Below are positions 53,161 through 64,000 of a stretch of DNA of 64,000 bases, piece by piece. The first letter of the stretch is position 1. Each line of letters opens with the position of its first letter. Origin of the DNA: Siphonodentalium dalli (Eukaryota > Mollusca > Scaphopoda > Gadilida > Siphonodentaliidae); NCBI GenBank assembly GCA_032622095.1, contig CP136067.1:80938705-81002704 (forward strand), written 5' to 3'. The notes under the pieces are model-generated. The model was not told the DNA's origin. It made no database searches and saw only the letters and a program-made list of their open reading frames with translations. Position numbers and translations under genes: made by a program.

Positions 53161-54955
53161 TCTAACCAAAACTGACCCTAATTGCTTATCTAATTATTTT
53201 CTTTATAAATTATAAATGAATGTTTTTTCAACAAAAATCTAAGCTTTTGCTTGCTACCGCTTTCGTTCATGAACAATATGAGACATTTATATACTCAGTA
53301 TTAAAAGAAATGGTAAATAAATACGTCCCTTAAGGAATAGATAATTATCTATCCTAATTTATTCCAAGATAATGTTTCATTCTTTAGGCCTAAGATAAAT
53401 GACAATTTTATTTCTCCGCATGAACTTTTATTTATTGTACCATATCATTCCGCGCTCCGTGCATATAATGTTTCGCTGTTTCTCGGTATACAGTGGGCGC
53501 ATGGGCGTTTTATTTATAGAATGGGAATTTTTGGACGGATTAAAAGTCGAACTGCGACCCGGAGGCCGAGTCCGGTAAAAGGTGTAGTTGGGAATTTCCA
53601 CCAAGCTTATACAAAATCATCTCCATAATATGAGGAGTCTACTGGTGTGGTTTAAAAATACCAAAAGTGGCGCCTTTCGAGTCAAGGATAGGAGACTATC
53701 GGGTGCATGATACGGACGACATGCATGATGAAAGCAATAGCTGGCCATATATTGTCCTTTCCCTTCATTTTTGGTTTTAAAATTGGAGATTGAGTCCGCT
53801 CAATAAACCGTACTTTTGTTAACATACACAACGAAGAGGAAAATCGACATTTTTACATCGATGGACGCGCAGAAACACTATGTGAATATGTTCCCCGGCA
53901 ATCTCTATACACTAAGACAGAATCCATGCATTACTGCAAATGCTTACAACAGCGACATCTAACAGACACAAGTTACAGAACCGCTTGCAATCAAATAACG
54001 CTCTTATTATTATATGCTACTATCACTGCGATGTATTGTTGTAGGTATTTTTCGTAAATGCGCCAATTATCTGTACCCCATTTTTCATATTGACCGTTAG
54101 AAGTCTCTAAAAGGTTGTCGCTTGATTTGAAACTCACCACCACTGGCATGCAAACAATGTTAATACAATGCATAATATACCATGCCCTATATTTAGATAG
54201 TGAACATCGTCGACATTGTCGAAAAATTCGTTTTCTTTCTTGTGTATTTCCAATTTTAAATACTCAATGTCACTCGCATGGCCATAAATTTCAGAGTTTT
54301 ATATCTAAGTTACTTGCACGCTGGATACGTTGGTATTGTGTACCCAAGATGACTGGACGTTGAGTAATAAAATATTCGTAATCATAATTTCATGATAATG
54401 TTTTGTCTCATTCCGCTGGTGATAATATTTCGCTTGGTATTGTTCTTGTTAGCTGATCAATCAAGAATTTGAGACATTATGTTATTACAATTTCGGTACA
54501 ATCTTATGAATAATGACGTATGAATCATTATCGCCAACTTCTTCTGGGATTCTAACCATAAAACGAGCAGAAATGTGTGAATGAAGTGAATATTACATTT
54601 TTCTAGTCCACCCCTCTGTGAACACTCAAAGGTGATTTTGGTAACATTGCAAAGGGTTTCTGTATGACTAAGTTAGGCAGCGCATAGAATTCATTACTTC
54701 TGAACGAAAATGAGGTAGTATTAATACACCAACAAGTTCATTAAAATGACAATTTGGACAGTATTTTGTTAGTGGTTGCTATGGAAACTATAATAGATAC
54801 CATACATGCCCACATTTTACTTACCAAGTGAACCTGTTCAAATTAGATGAGGACAAAATTGGGGAAATAGTTAGAAAATCTAATCATTTTCATTCGAAGA
54901 TGTCCAGTTTTCTGCATTTTCGATTACAGTTGCGATGGTAGCAAGATATTTTTAA
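53161..54955. other. No gene seen
   Basis: A segment at 53545-53600 (GTCGAACTGCGACCCGGAGG, then GAGTCCGGTAAAAGGTGTAG) is shared with 40910-40955, showing another dispersed family. Otherwise AT-rich. Confidence 0.4.
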
Positions 54956-55475
54956 AGGTGGATTATCTCTTTGTAAACATGTATTATATAGTTACCGGGG
55001 TATAAAATATTAGATCGGAATCGAAGACTCCTGTCCGGAAATGCTTCTATCGATTAATATTAATTTTATTTCGAATATTTTCTGGTCTAAAAAGGTGTGG
55101 TTGTTTAGCTAACGAACAATAGTGGTTACTGTTAACAGAGACAAGAAATTGTATTGTGCAAGTTTGTCACAAATAAACATTAATTATACTCATTATCGCT
55201 TATAACTATGGAATAAAACAATACAACCAACCAATCTGGGACATTTGACATTCGGTGCGTAGGCATAGGAACAGCCTAATACTCTATATCGCTATATGGT
55301 ATCACCCGAATGGTCTGTTATATAAATAGACAAATAAACGGGCCCAATAAAATATTCGAAATAAAACCAATATTAATTGATAGAAGCCTTTCCGGACAGG
55401 GGTCTTCAGTTCATATTTATTATTTTATACCCACGCAACTATTTCAAATTTGTCATTTAAAGAGATAATCCATCT
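54956..55475. mobile_element. TTAA MITE, 520 bp
   Basis: TTAA at 54952-54955 and 55476-55479; ends AGGTGGATTATCTCTTT and AAAGAGATAATCCATCT. Inner segments GGTATAAAATA and CCGGACAGG also occur inverted, so the arms are long. Confidence 0.88.
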
Positions 55476-55479
55476 TTAA

Positions 55480-56244
55480 TTAGGAACATTACAAACCCAA
55501 CCTAAATTTTTTTATAATAAAACACATACGCGTTATATGTATGGTATATCAGTGGCTATTTAAATGTTTTGTTCATAATAATAAACTTAAAAATCACTTG
55601 ATTTAGCTTTAACGTATCATGCAGGCCATTTTGCGACAAATACCATAACAAAGTAATACTTTAATTATATTTTTGGGAAGAAATAATTATTATTTAAACC
55701 AAAAAAGTAGTTGTTAAAATGTGATTATAAAAATAGTGTTATCAAATGTAGACAGAGTTCAAGTAAGTCATATATCAAATTGAACACGATGATGGCGCCA
55801 TAATTGTTGTGCATTATTGTGGGGAATCTTTTATGACTAACGCAATGGGTTTGGCCGAATATGTGCCAAGTAATATAAAATATACAAAAATATTGCATTT
55901 TCTCCAATGACATTGAGCAATTGACCTTGACCAATTAGCCTAGTAGCCCAGTCCGTTGGATGGACCATTGGTGGCACTGTGAGTTCGTTGTATTTATTCA
56001 AACACAAGGTCCATCGGGTTGCCAACAGTGGGCTTTTTCAAATTTTCTCCAGACCAGACGCATGACCTCTCTTCCGGGCACCCCGTCCAAAAGTGTCAAC
56101 TATAAGAAAGCAACATATACGTGAAGTATCATACTTCAGTACAAAAGTACCAAACTTGTGTTTATTTTGGTATAATGCCCACTTATTGGTAATGTATCTG
56201 ATGTATACAGTTATCGCCACAAATACTATAAAAAGTAGTAGTAC
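55480..56244. other. No gene seen
   Basis: AT-rich, short frames only. Confidence 0.4.
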
Positions 56245-56570
56245 TTAAAATGTGGCCACATCCCTCACCCGACCACCACCAAACTTCATATTGATCTTTG
56301 GGGTAACCTCTGGATGGGAGCCATCGATTATTTCAGAAATTCGTTGGAAAACATGGCTGCCTTCGGCCATCTTGGATTTTACTCTTTGCATGACTAAATC
56401 CTATGGCACACACCTACAGGCCACATCCCTCACAAAATCGTCACAAAACTATATATGGATCTTCGGGTGTGACTTCGAGATGGGATGCATAGATTATTTC
56501 CGAATATCGTTAAAAAACATGGCCGACAGCAGCCATCTTGAATTTCAAATTTGAATCCATCGGCACACAA
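56245..56570. repeat. Two-copy tandem repeat, ~163-bp unit
   Basis: Both units contain GGCCACATCCCTCAC, GGATCTT or GATCTTTGGG, ATTATTTC and GCCATCTTG; about 75-80% similar by eye. The open frame across them is a by-product. Confidence 0.75.
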
Positions 56571-57179
56571 TGCAGCCCATATTTATTGGTGAAATGAAAA
56601 TAATTTCCTCTACACAACACAAGCCATTAATTGTAACTTGTTTTTACTTTCCTTCTTTGTCATTCTATTCATTGCTCGGTAAAATATTAACTCATCCCCA
56701 AGTTGAGCGACAATGTCATTGACACTTTCATTTCTCATTGCGGAAAATTTGCTAATCGAAGCGATCCGATTCGCCCGGGTGATTCGCTTAATTGGGATCT
56801 CCCGTACATATAATATGGAATTTATATCGTCTAATTAAATATTAAAATATTAACAGTGTGACCCGAGTAACCTCGGTACTCGGGATTGAGAAGATGTTTG
56901 AGTTCAGAAATATTCGCACAAAACTATTGGCGTTAATCCACAACTTAAGGCAATATCATTAATATATGTATCTCGTACTGGAACTACACATTGCAGTGAT
57001 TCGATTGCTTCCTAATTGATCCCATGCCTGCAAGAGTGATAATTATGACAAATTATGGATTTTTAAATTCAGACCTACAAATGCTGAATTGTGATACGAT
57101 AAGTCCGTGATCAGGCGAACAACCGCGTTATGCATGCGCTGACCATGATACACAATGAATACCGCGATTTTGCGGTGTC

Positions 57180-58692
57180 AGACCGATTTTCCGAAGACCT
57201 ATTACTACGAAGGCCCACAACTCCGAAGACCCGATTCTCCGACGGCCCATAACTCCGAAGATCCGATTCTCCGACGGCCCATAACTCCGAAGATCCGATT
57301 CTCCGACGGCCCATAACTCCGAAGATCCGATTCTCCGAAAGCCCATAACATCGAAGGGCCGATATTCAGAAGACCTATAACTCCGAAGACCTATAACTCC
57401 GAAGGGCCGATTCTCCGAAGATCTATAACTCCGAAGGCCCGATTCTCCGACGGCCCATAACTCCGAAGGTCCGATTCTCCGAAGGTCCGATTCTCCGAAG
57501 ATTTTGTTTTATCGGGGTATTATCGTTTACTAAATAGTGTACAGTCCAGTGGCGAAGCCAAGGGGTCCCAAAATTCCTACTGCCCCTATTAAACCTCTAC
57601 TTGCTATTTCAGACAATATGGGCCCCTACCAAAACATGTCCAATGTCATGTAAACGCCCGGAAATCGTTCATGGGGCATCAAAATATTCAAAATTTTCCT
57701 ACCCCCCCCCCCCCCACCTAAATGGGAATCCTGGCCCGCCACTGACTATACACCATATACTATAACATTACGTTGGCCCATGAGATGCCAGAGTAAAATG
57801 TACAGGGGTGAACGGGGAAGAACTTGTCCTTTTTCATATATAAAATGAACCTGATTGCATCAAATCACCCCAATGCAGTCAGATGTGCACATTTTAATCA
57901 TGTTAATTGTATTAAGACGTACATTGTGGCAAAATAATTGGATTTCTTTCATAAATTTAAGCATTCTGTGGAAAATTAAGGCTTGTCGCACACTACTGAT
58001 GGTGTATATATCACCTTATTATAATACATAGTTAACGTTTCCAATATATGAGGGGCCCTTCCCCCCTTTTCGTACGCCGGATTCCACCCATTTATACCCG
58101 TACGCCGGATTCCAGTGTCAATTTGAAGCTGGACGCCGGATTCCATGGTAAATTTGAAGCTTGATTCCGGATTCCAGGGGGGGGGGGGGGATATATTATC
58201 TACATGTACATGTTACATACAAAATATAACCATACGCGCATTCCATACTTATCAATACACTCTAAGAATTGTGAAATTCCAAACGGTATTAGACCACCAT
58301 TTTACCCCCAAAAGTCACTCGTATAGAACCATTTGATTCTTCACATGCCGCATGTTACACATGGGCCCCATTGACTCCGCCACTGGACTGTACACTATTT
58401 AATAAGCGATAAAACATGATCTTCGGAGAATCGGACCTTCGGAGAATCGGCCCTTCGGAGTTATAGACCTTCGGAGTGATGGGCGTTCGGAGTTATAGGC
58501 CTTCGGAGTTATGGGCTTTCGGAGTTATAGGCCTTCGGAGTTATGGGCTTTCGGAGTTATGGGTCTTCGGAGTTATGGGATTTCGGAGAATCGGGACTTC
58601 GGAGTTATGGGCTTTCGGAGAATCGGGGCGTCGGAGAATCTGACCTTCGGAGAATCGGACCTTCGGAGTTATGGGTCTTCGGAAAAACGCTA
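57180..58692. mobile_element. Foldback-type element with tandem-repeat arms
   Basis: The left arm (57180-57510) is a tandem array of 16-bp units, CCGATTCTCCGAAGGC or CCCATAACTCCGAAGG. The right arm (58420-58692) is the inverted array, CTTCGGAGAATCGGAC or CTTCGGAGTTATGGGC. Inner unique flanks also pair (GTGTACAGTCCAGTGGCG at ~57538 and its complement at ~58375). A poly-C (57700) and a poly-G tract (58178-58190) and four GTACGCCGGATTCCA-type units (58070-58170) lie in the interior. Drosophila FB elements have comparable arms. Confidence 0.75.
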
Positions 58693-59053
58693 CGTAACCG
58701 ATTTTGCATGTGCCCTCTAGGCTCTACACACAAACACAATTTACTTAAACGGGTAATACGCAAACTCTTTTAATTTCAAGTGGATGTTTTCAAATATGTT
58801 AATGGTTGCTATAGGTAATAATGTTTTCTTTGCATACTGGCGAATATTTTATAAAGTAATTTTGTTTGAAAAAATTTTCATGAAACGTCAGTTTTGGAAT
58901 TATTTTCCGCTGTTTAATTAATCATGCCATAGTATCATACATGTACGTCATTTGAGTTGGAAGTGGGTGGGTCTGGTGTACGGATGAAATGGTAGCTTTA
59001 TCTTACATTTCTAGAACACTGACTTAGATCAGGGCCGGTAATCTGCGTCGATC
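58693..59053. other. No feature seen
   Basis: AT-rich spacer. Confidence 0.4.
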
Positions 59054-59678
59054 ATAATTTGCTCGAAAATGGCGTCAAGTTGGCACACATCGTTCAAAGT
59101 GAGCATTCATTGTTTTCTTCGCCTAATAAATAACTCAATCAAAAAATATAGCGTATTATCAATATATCAATATTTGCTAGCTCACTATGAATTCCGTCTC
59201 CATATACATATGATTGTTGAGAAGATACAAGTGTTCAAGTGATTTCGGTCACCAGTTTCCGGGTTGTGAAATTTGAACGCCAATATCTCATAAAATACAT
59301 AGACAGAACGTAACGCACATCTTAATCGAGAATCTTTTATCAAATGAGTTGCGGATGGCGCAAGGTTATATTTCGCGACAGCGTAGCGAGAGCGTAGCGA
59401 GAGCGTAGCGAGAGCGAAATATAACCTTGCGCCATCCGCAACTCATTTGATAAAAGATTCTCGATTAAGATGTGCGTTACGTTCTGTGTTTATTCTAAAC
59501 GGTTCAGTCAGATAAGTTCAATCAATGAATTAGTAACTTAGATTTGTTCATCTCCATAATGAGTTGTTGGGATACATGTAGCTCATTAGTCTGATATCTT
59601 TGGCAAATACAGAAGAAAAAAAAACGAGTGTTGAACTTGCCAGGCGTGATATCTTGCCGTTATTTTCGAGCAAATTAT
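59054..59678. mobile_element. MITE carrying a central 74-bp perfect hairpin
   Basis: Ends ATAATTTGCTCGAAAAT and its complement. In the centre, 59303-59376 and 59414-59487 are exact reverse complements (74 bp) around a 37-bp loop of GCGTAGCGAGA repeats. Confidence 0.85.
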
Positions 59679-59754
59679 AATTACGCCACAAGGTGGTGTA
59701 AGCTGTTTTACAGTTTTTCATATTAGAGTGGACGATCGATAATCCACTGGGCGA

Positions 59755-60737
59755 ACGTATTATGGTTATGTTTTTTTTCGTACTTGAGTATAAACCGTAC
59801 CGATAGAGTCACGATAGTCCGACAAAGATTAGCACACGTGTTTACGTCACCAGTGTAATTGTGGGGACATGTTTCTATTATGAAGGTTCGCTATCCCGAA
59901 GGTCCACTATTCCGAAGGTTCTCTATTCTGAATATTTGCTATTTCGAAGGTTCACTATTCCGAAGGGTCGCCATTCCGAATGTTCTCTATTCCGAAGGTT
60001 TTTGTTATTTTTAGGTTAATTCTATATTCTAAAGTATTGAGAGGGTTCATTATCACGAAGATTCTTTTTATGGAGTGTGCGCTCACATCCGAACGGATCC
60101 TGCGCGCATACAGATTCAGATACAGGAGGAAATAACTTAGAACATTAAATGTGATTTTGTTTTGTTATCGCGGGTTTTCTTGAGATTTAATGTCATTACG
60201 TGGGCCCATTATACCTTTGAATTCTTGGCATATACTATGAATGTTGTGGTATATATGGACCCTCCTGCATTGGGACAGGTACACAGGTACAGTTGACAAG
60301 TGCTGTTCTGTGCGGGCTCCAATTTGGGGTTCAATATTTTAAGGGCCAAATTTAGAATTTTATGGGCCCATACCTTTGAACGCTGGGCATATAATATGAA
60401 TATTGGGGGGCATGTCTCTATTCCGAAGGTTCACTATCCCGAAGGTCCACTATTCCGAAATTTCTCTGAATGTTCGCTATTACGAAGGTTCACCATTCCG
60501 AAGGTTCGTTATTCCGAAGGTTTTTGTTATTTTAAGGTTAATTCTATATTCTAAAGCATTGAGAGGGTTCATTATCACGAAGATTCTTTTTATGAAGGAA
60601 ATAACTTAAAACATTAAATGTGATTTTGTTTTGTTTTCGCGGGTTTTCTTGAGTTTAATGTCATTACGTATGACCTTATTTCTCATTACATATTCACGCC
60701 AAGCAGCCCACACAATTGCTATGTTTCCATGCGATTC
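59755..60737 (-). repeat. Right arm of the ~0.95 kb long-distance inverted repeat
   Basis: Inverted partner of 2678-3619, with the same two sub-blocks, each containing ATTCCGAAGGTTCAC-type tandem units. Confidence 0.8.
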
Positions 60738-62800
60738 AAAAACCAAAGTCGATAGCTCCACCCGTTTCCGAGATCTCGTCTGCGCATGCGCGAAGCTGGC
60801 GTCGCACGGGCTCGGCGACCCGATAAAATTCGTACCCGGGGCAAGATACATTCACATAGCAAATTTCAAGTCGATAGCTCCACCCGTTTCCGAGATCTCG
60901 TCTGCGCATGCGCGAAGCGGGCGCCGCACGGGCTCGCCAATACGACAACGACGACCGCCTGGTCAAACTACACACACGTACCAAGTTTCGTCCCGATCGG
61001 TCGAGAATCGTAGATTTGTATTAATGACATACAGACATACAGACAGACAGACAGACAAACAGAGGTCTTCAAAATATATTATAGACTAGCCGATGAGCCC
61101 GACGTTGTCCGGGCTATTCGCTCGATAAAATTCGTATCCGGGGCAAGATACATTCACATACCAAATTTCAAGTCGATAGCTCCACCCGTTTCCGAGATCT
61201 GGTCTGCGCATGCGCGAAGCTGTCGTCGCACGGGCAGGCTATTCAAAAACCTGGTCGATAGCTCCACCCGTTTCCGAGATCTGGTCTGCGCATGCGCGAA
61301 GCTGGCGTCGCACGGGCTCGGCGACCCGATAAAATTCGTATCCGTGCAAGATACATTCACATAGCAAATTTCAAGTCGATAGCTCCACCCGTTTCCGAGA
61401 TCTCGTCTGCGCATGCGCGAAGCTGGCGTCGCACGGGCTCGGCGACCCGATAAAATTCGTATTCGGGGCAAGATACATTCACATACCAAATTTCAAGTCG
61501 ATAGCTCTACCCGTTTCCGAGATCTCGTCTGCGCATGCGCGAAGCTGGCGTCGCACGGGCTCGGCGACCCGATAAAATTCGTACTCGGGGCAAGATACAT
61601 TCACATTCCAAATTTCAAGTCGATAGCTCCACCCGTTTCCGAGATCATGTCTGCGCATGCGCTGCACGGGCGTCGCACGGGCTCGCCAATACGATAACGA
61701 CCACCGCCTGGTCAAACTACACACACGTGCCAAGTTTCGTCCCGATCGGTCGAGAATCGTAGATTTGTATTAATGACAGACAAACAGACAGACAAACAGA
61801 CAGACAGACAGAGGTCTTCAAAATATATATGAGACTAGCCGATGAGCCCGACGTTGTCCGGGCTATTCATCCGGGCTATTCAAAAACCAAATTTCAAGTC
61901 GATAGCTCCACCCGTTTCCGAGATCTCGTCTGCGCATGCGCGAAGCTGGCGTTGCACGAGATCGGCGACCCGATAAAATTCGTATCCGGGGCAAGATACA
62001 TTCACATACCAAATTTCAAGTCGATAGCTCCACCCGTTTCCGAGATCTCGTCTGCGCATGCGCTGCACGGGCGTCGCACGGGCTCGCCAATACGACAACG
62101 TCCACCGCCTGGTCAAACTACACACACGTACCAAGTTTCGTCCCGATCGGTCGAGAATCGTAGATTTGTATTAATGACAAACATACAGACAAACATACAG
62201 ACAGACAGACAGACAGACAAACAAACAGACAGAGGTCTTCAAAATATATATGAGACTAGCCGATGAGCCCGACGTTGTCCGGGCTATTCAAAAACCAAAT
62301 TTCAAGTCGATAGCTCCACCCGTTTCAAAAACAAAATTTCAAGTCGATAGCGCTACCCGTTTCCGATATCTGGTCTGCGCATGCGCGAAGCTGGCGTCGC
62401 ACGGGCTCGGCGACCCGATAAAATTCGTATCCGGGGCAAGATACATTCACATACCCAATTTCAAGTCGATGGCTCCACCCGTTTCCGAGATCTCGTCTGC
62501 GCATGCGCGAAGCTGGCGTCGCACGGGCTCGGCGACCCGATAAAATTCGTATCCGGGGCAAGATACATTCACATACCAAATTTCAAGTCGATAGCTCCAC
62601 CCGTTTCCGAGATCTCGTCTGCGCATGCGCGAAGCGGGCGCCGCACGGGCTCGCCAATACGACAACGTCCACCGCTGGTCAAACTACACACACGTACCAA
62701 GTTTGGTCCCGATCGGTCGAGAATCGTAGATTTGTATAAATGACAAACATACAGACATACAGACAAACAGACAGAGGTCTTCAAAATATATATGAGATAA
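60738..62800. repeat. Higher-order minisatellite
   Basis: Units of about 122 bp (start CAAGTCGATAGCTCCACCCG, then TCTGCGCATGCGCGAAGC, CGCACGGGCTCGGCGACC and GGGCAAGATACATTCACATA) occur about 13 times. They are grouped in four blocks, each closed by a unit with AAACTACACACACGT, CCCGATCGGTCGAGAATCGT, a (CAGA)n run, and GAGGTCTTCAAAATATAT; three of the four then restart with TAGCCGATGAGCCCGAC. Long frames on both strands come from the repeats. Confidence 0.9.
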
Positions 62801-63045
62801 CGAAGGTCATCCGTGCCTTTAACCATGATGATTGACGAAAAACATTAGTGACGAAAAAGGGGGAAATCAAGAACAATAGTTTTGGGGGTGTTAATTGAGA
62901 TTTGGCGTTACACGATCTACCAAATTAAGCACAATGCTTACACTAATCTTCTATTCAATTGAGGATAGCTGCCCGAGGATTGATACGCTATGGCTGCATG
63001 GTACACGTATAAAAACAAAAATAATGGCTTAGTATCTGTATATAC
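62801..63045. other. No feature seen
   Basis: Short spacer without repeats. Confidence 0.4.
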
Positions 63046-63265
63046 AAGGGGTATTGTACACTAAATCCGGCCACGTATGGGGCCATCTCCTTGTAGGAGT
63101 CATAAACTAATTTTCATTATAATGATCATGCTGTTTGCTCGTTCATAGAGAACGTGTATTTTACACTAATCCATATATCAAATATATTCATTTGTTGCAT
63201 ATATTCTGTTGAGTATAAAATGAGATGGTCCCATAAATGACCGGATTTAGGGTACAGTACCGCTT
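63046..63265. mobile_element. Degenerate MITE related to the TTAA group
   Basis: Left end AAGGGGTATTGTACACTAAA and right end CCGGATTTAGGGTACAGTAC pair over about 26 bp and resemble the ends of 29611-30254. TTAA remains only on the right. Confidence 0.65.
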
Positions 63266-63677
63266 TTAATGAAGTTTTTGATACAAACCAAAGAAATTGA
63301 TACCCTATTCGTTGTGACGGTAATGACATCATTGCTAGTACAGTTAGAACGTGCTCATAATTTGATGACGTGTACTACCCTAACGTGATCGTGTAATCTA
63401 TCCTTGAGTTTTGCGAAACCTCTATAATGGATTCACACTAAATGGGCGGTTTGCGTAAATAATGGGCTTTTATAATCCATTAAGCCCCGTGTAGTAATTA
63501 TGTAATTGCATGGCGCGACTGACAATCAACCAAGTGACATAATATTTGACTACCAGAAAATTGCTTATGTCGCAAGTTTACAGCCTGGAAAAATGTAAAT
63601 AGAATGATTATCGACAGCATATTATATTGGTTATTATCACTGCATGCATGGTATCTGCTGTATTGGGTTATAGTTAA
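63266..63677. other. No feature seen
   Basis: AT-rich sequence, no convincing frame. Confidence 0.4.
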
Positions 63678-64000
63678 CACGAAGCGCTCGTGAACCCTGT
63701 CCTCCGACAACAACTAGGTCACCACTTCAGAAACTACCGGTTCTATCATTATTATAAGGAATATACATTAGAGAGGATTCGCAAACTCGCGGATCGAGTT
63801 ACGGTTACGTTACCTTTAGCTATTCCTCTTCGTAAACGTGTTGAGCCAAAATTTCTAAAAAAAAATACTAGGACGAGTATGATTACTGAACTCAACAATG
63901 CATGGCTAATCGTGCTCAGTGATATGTCCGCCTCGAGTCATCTACCAGCTTATGGAATCAGGGAGCTAAATGTGTTCCAGAGTCGGGGAGTGAGTGCACC
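63678..64000 (+). other. Open frame running off the window end
   Basis: About 107 codons without a stop on the plus strand, beginning after a stop near 63675 and still open at 64000. It contains segments such as YTLERIRKLADRVTV and RTSMITELNNAWLIV. No start codon precedes most of it, so it would be an internal exon or a transposon fragment. No family recognised. Confidence 0.35.

Noticed and set aside
2678-60737. One giant transposon bounded by the long inverted repeat
   Set aside because: No target duplication or conserved gene content ties the two arms together, and a related fragment at 32050 shows the sequence is dispersed; kept only as a finding to check.
60738-62800. Long open frames on both strands with a repeated SSTRFRDLVCACAK peptide
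   Set aside because: They follow the minisatellite period and exist in more than one frame.
1-64000. tRNA, rRNA or other structured host RNA genes
   Set aside because: No tRNA box A/B pairs or rRNA-like stretches were noticed by eye; a tRNAscan or Rfam search would be needed to exclude them firmly.

Overview
The window is eukaryotic, almost certainly metazoan nuclear DNA. It is AT-rich, has no recognisable intact host gene, and is dense with decayed non-LTR retrotransposons, TTAA-target and other MITEs, a Helitron, foldback elements and minisatellites. This repeat mix, together with an animal-type Polinton, fits an invertebrate (perhaps marine), but the sequence alone does not fix the species.

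The centrepiece is an apparently intact 17.2 kb Polinton/Maverick (4856-22075). It has a perfect 6-bp target duplication (GTTGAA), AG...CT termini and long inverted terminal repeats built from a ~30-bp unit plus internal hairpins. Thirteen tightly packed minus-strand genes (5568-17512) carry the core set: adenain-like protease, double jelly-roll major capsid protein, minor capsid (penton) protein, DDE integrase with chromodomain, FtsK/HerA-like packaging ATPase and protein-primed family B DNA polymerase. Small basic, membrane and unknown proteins lie between them. None of the core frames is broken.

The right third of the Polinton is the most unusual part. A 411-bp near-perfect palindrome centred at about 17622 forms a symmetrical divergent promoter and gives the DNA polymerase and a divergently transcribed CCHC zinc-knuckle protein the same 32-residue N-terminus. 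Beyond it lie two copies of a cassette, each a divergent gene pair sharing a ~554-bp promoter module, with unrelated coding sequences in the two copies. All four cassette genes end in a stem-loop that matches the 3' stem-loop of replication-dependent histone mRNAs (GGCCCTTTTCAGGGCC, once with the compensated form GGTCCT/AGGACC), followed by a conserved downstream element. This suggests that the element uses the host histone-mRNA 3'-processing and S-phase machinery for one gene class and ordinary polyadenylation for others.

Flanks: 1-4849 holds a 124-bp tandem array and one arm of a ~0.95 kb inverted repeat whose partner lies at 59755-60737. 22082-27490 is mostly featureless apart from an array of 18-bp palindromes. 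27497-34640 is a nest of LINE remnants interrupted by a TTAA MITE and by a 1.4 kb element with 54-bp inverted repeats and a TTA duplication. 34640-42000 has few features: a MITE, a palindrome and a Helitron. 43258-53160 has further LINE remnants and MITEs. 54956-64000 is dominated by foldback, MITE and minisatellite structures, with an unidentified open frame running off the right end.
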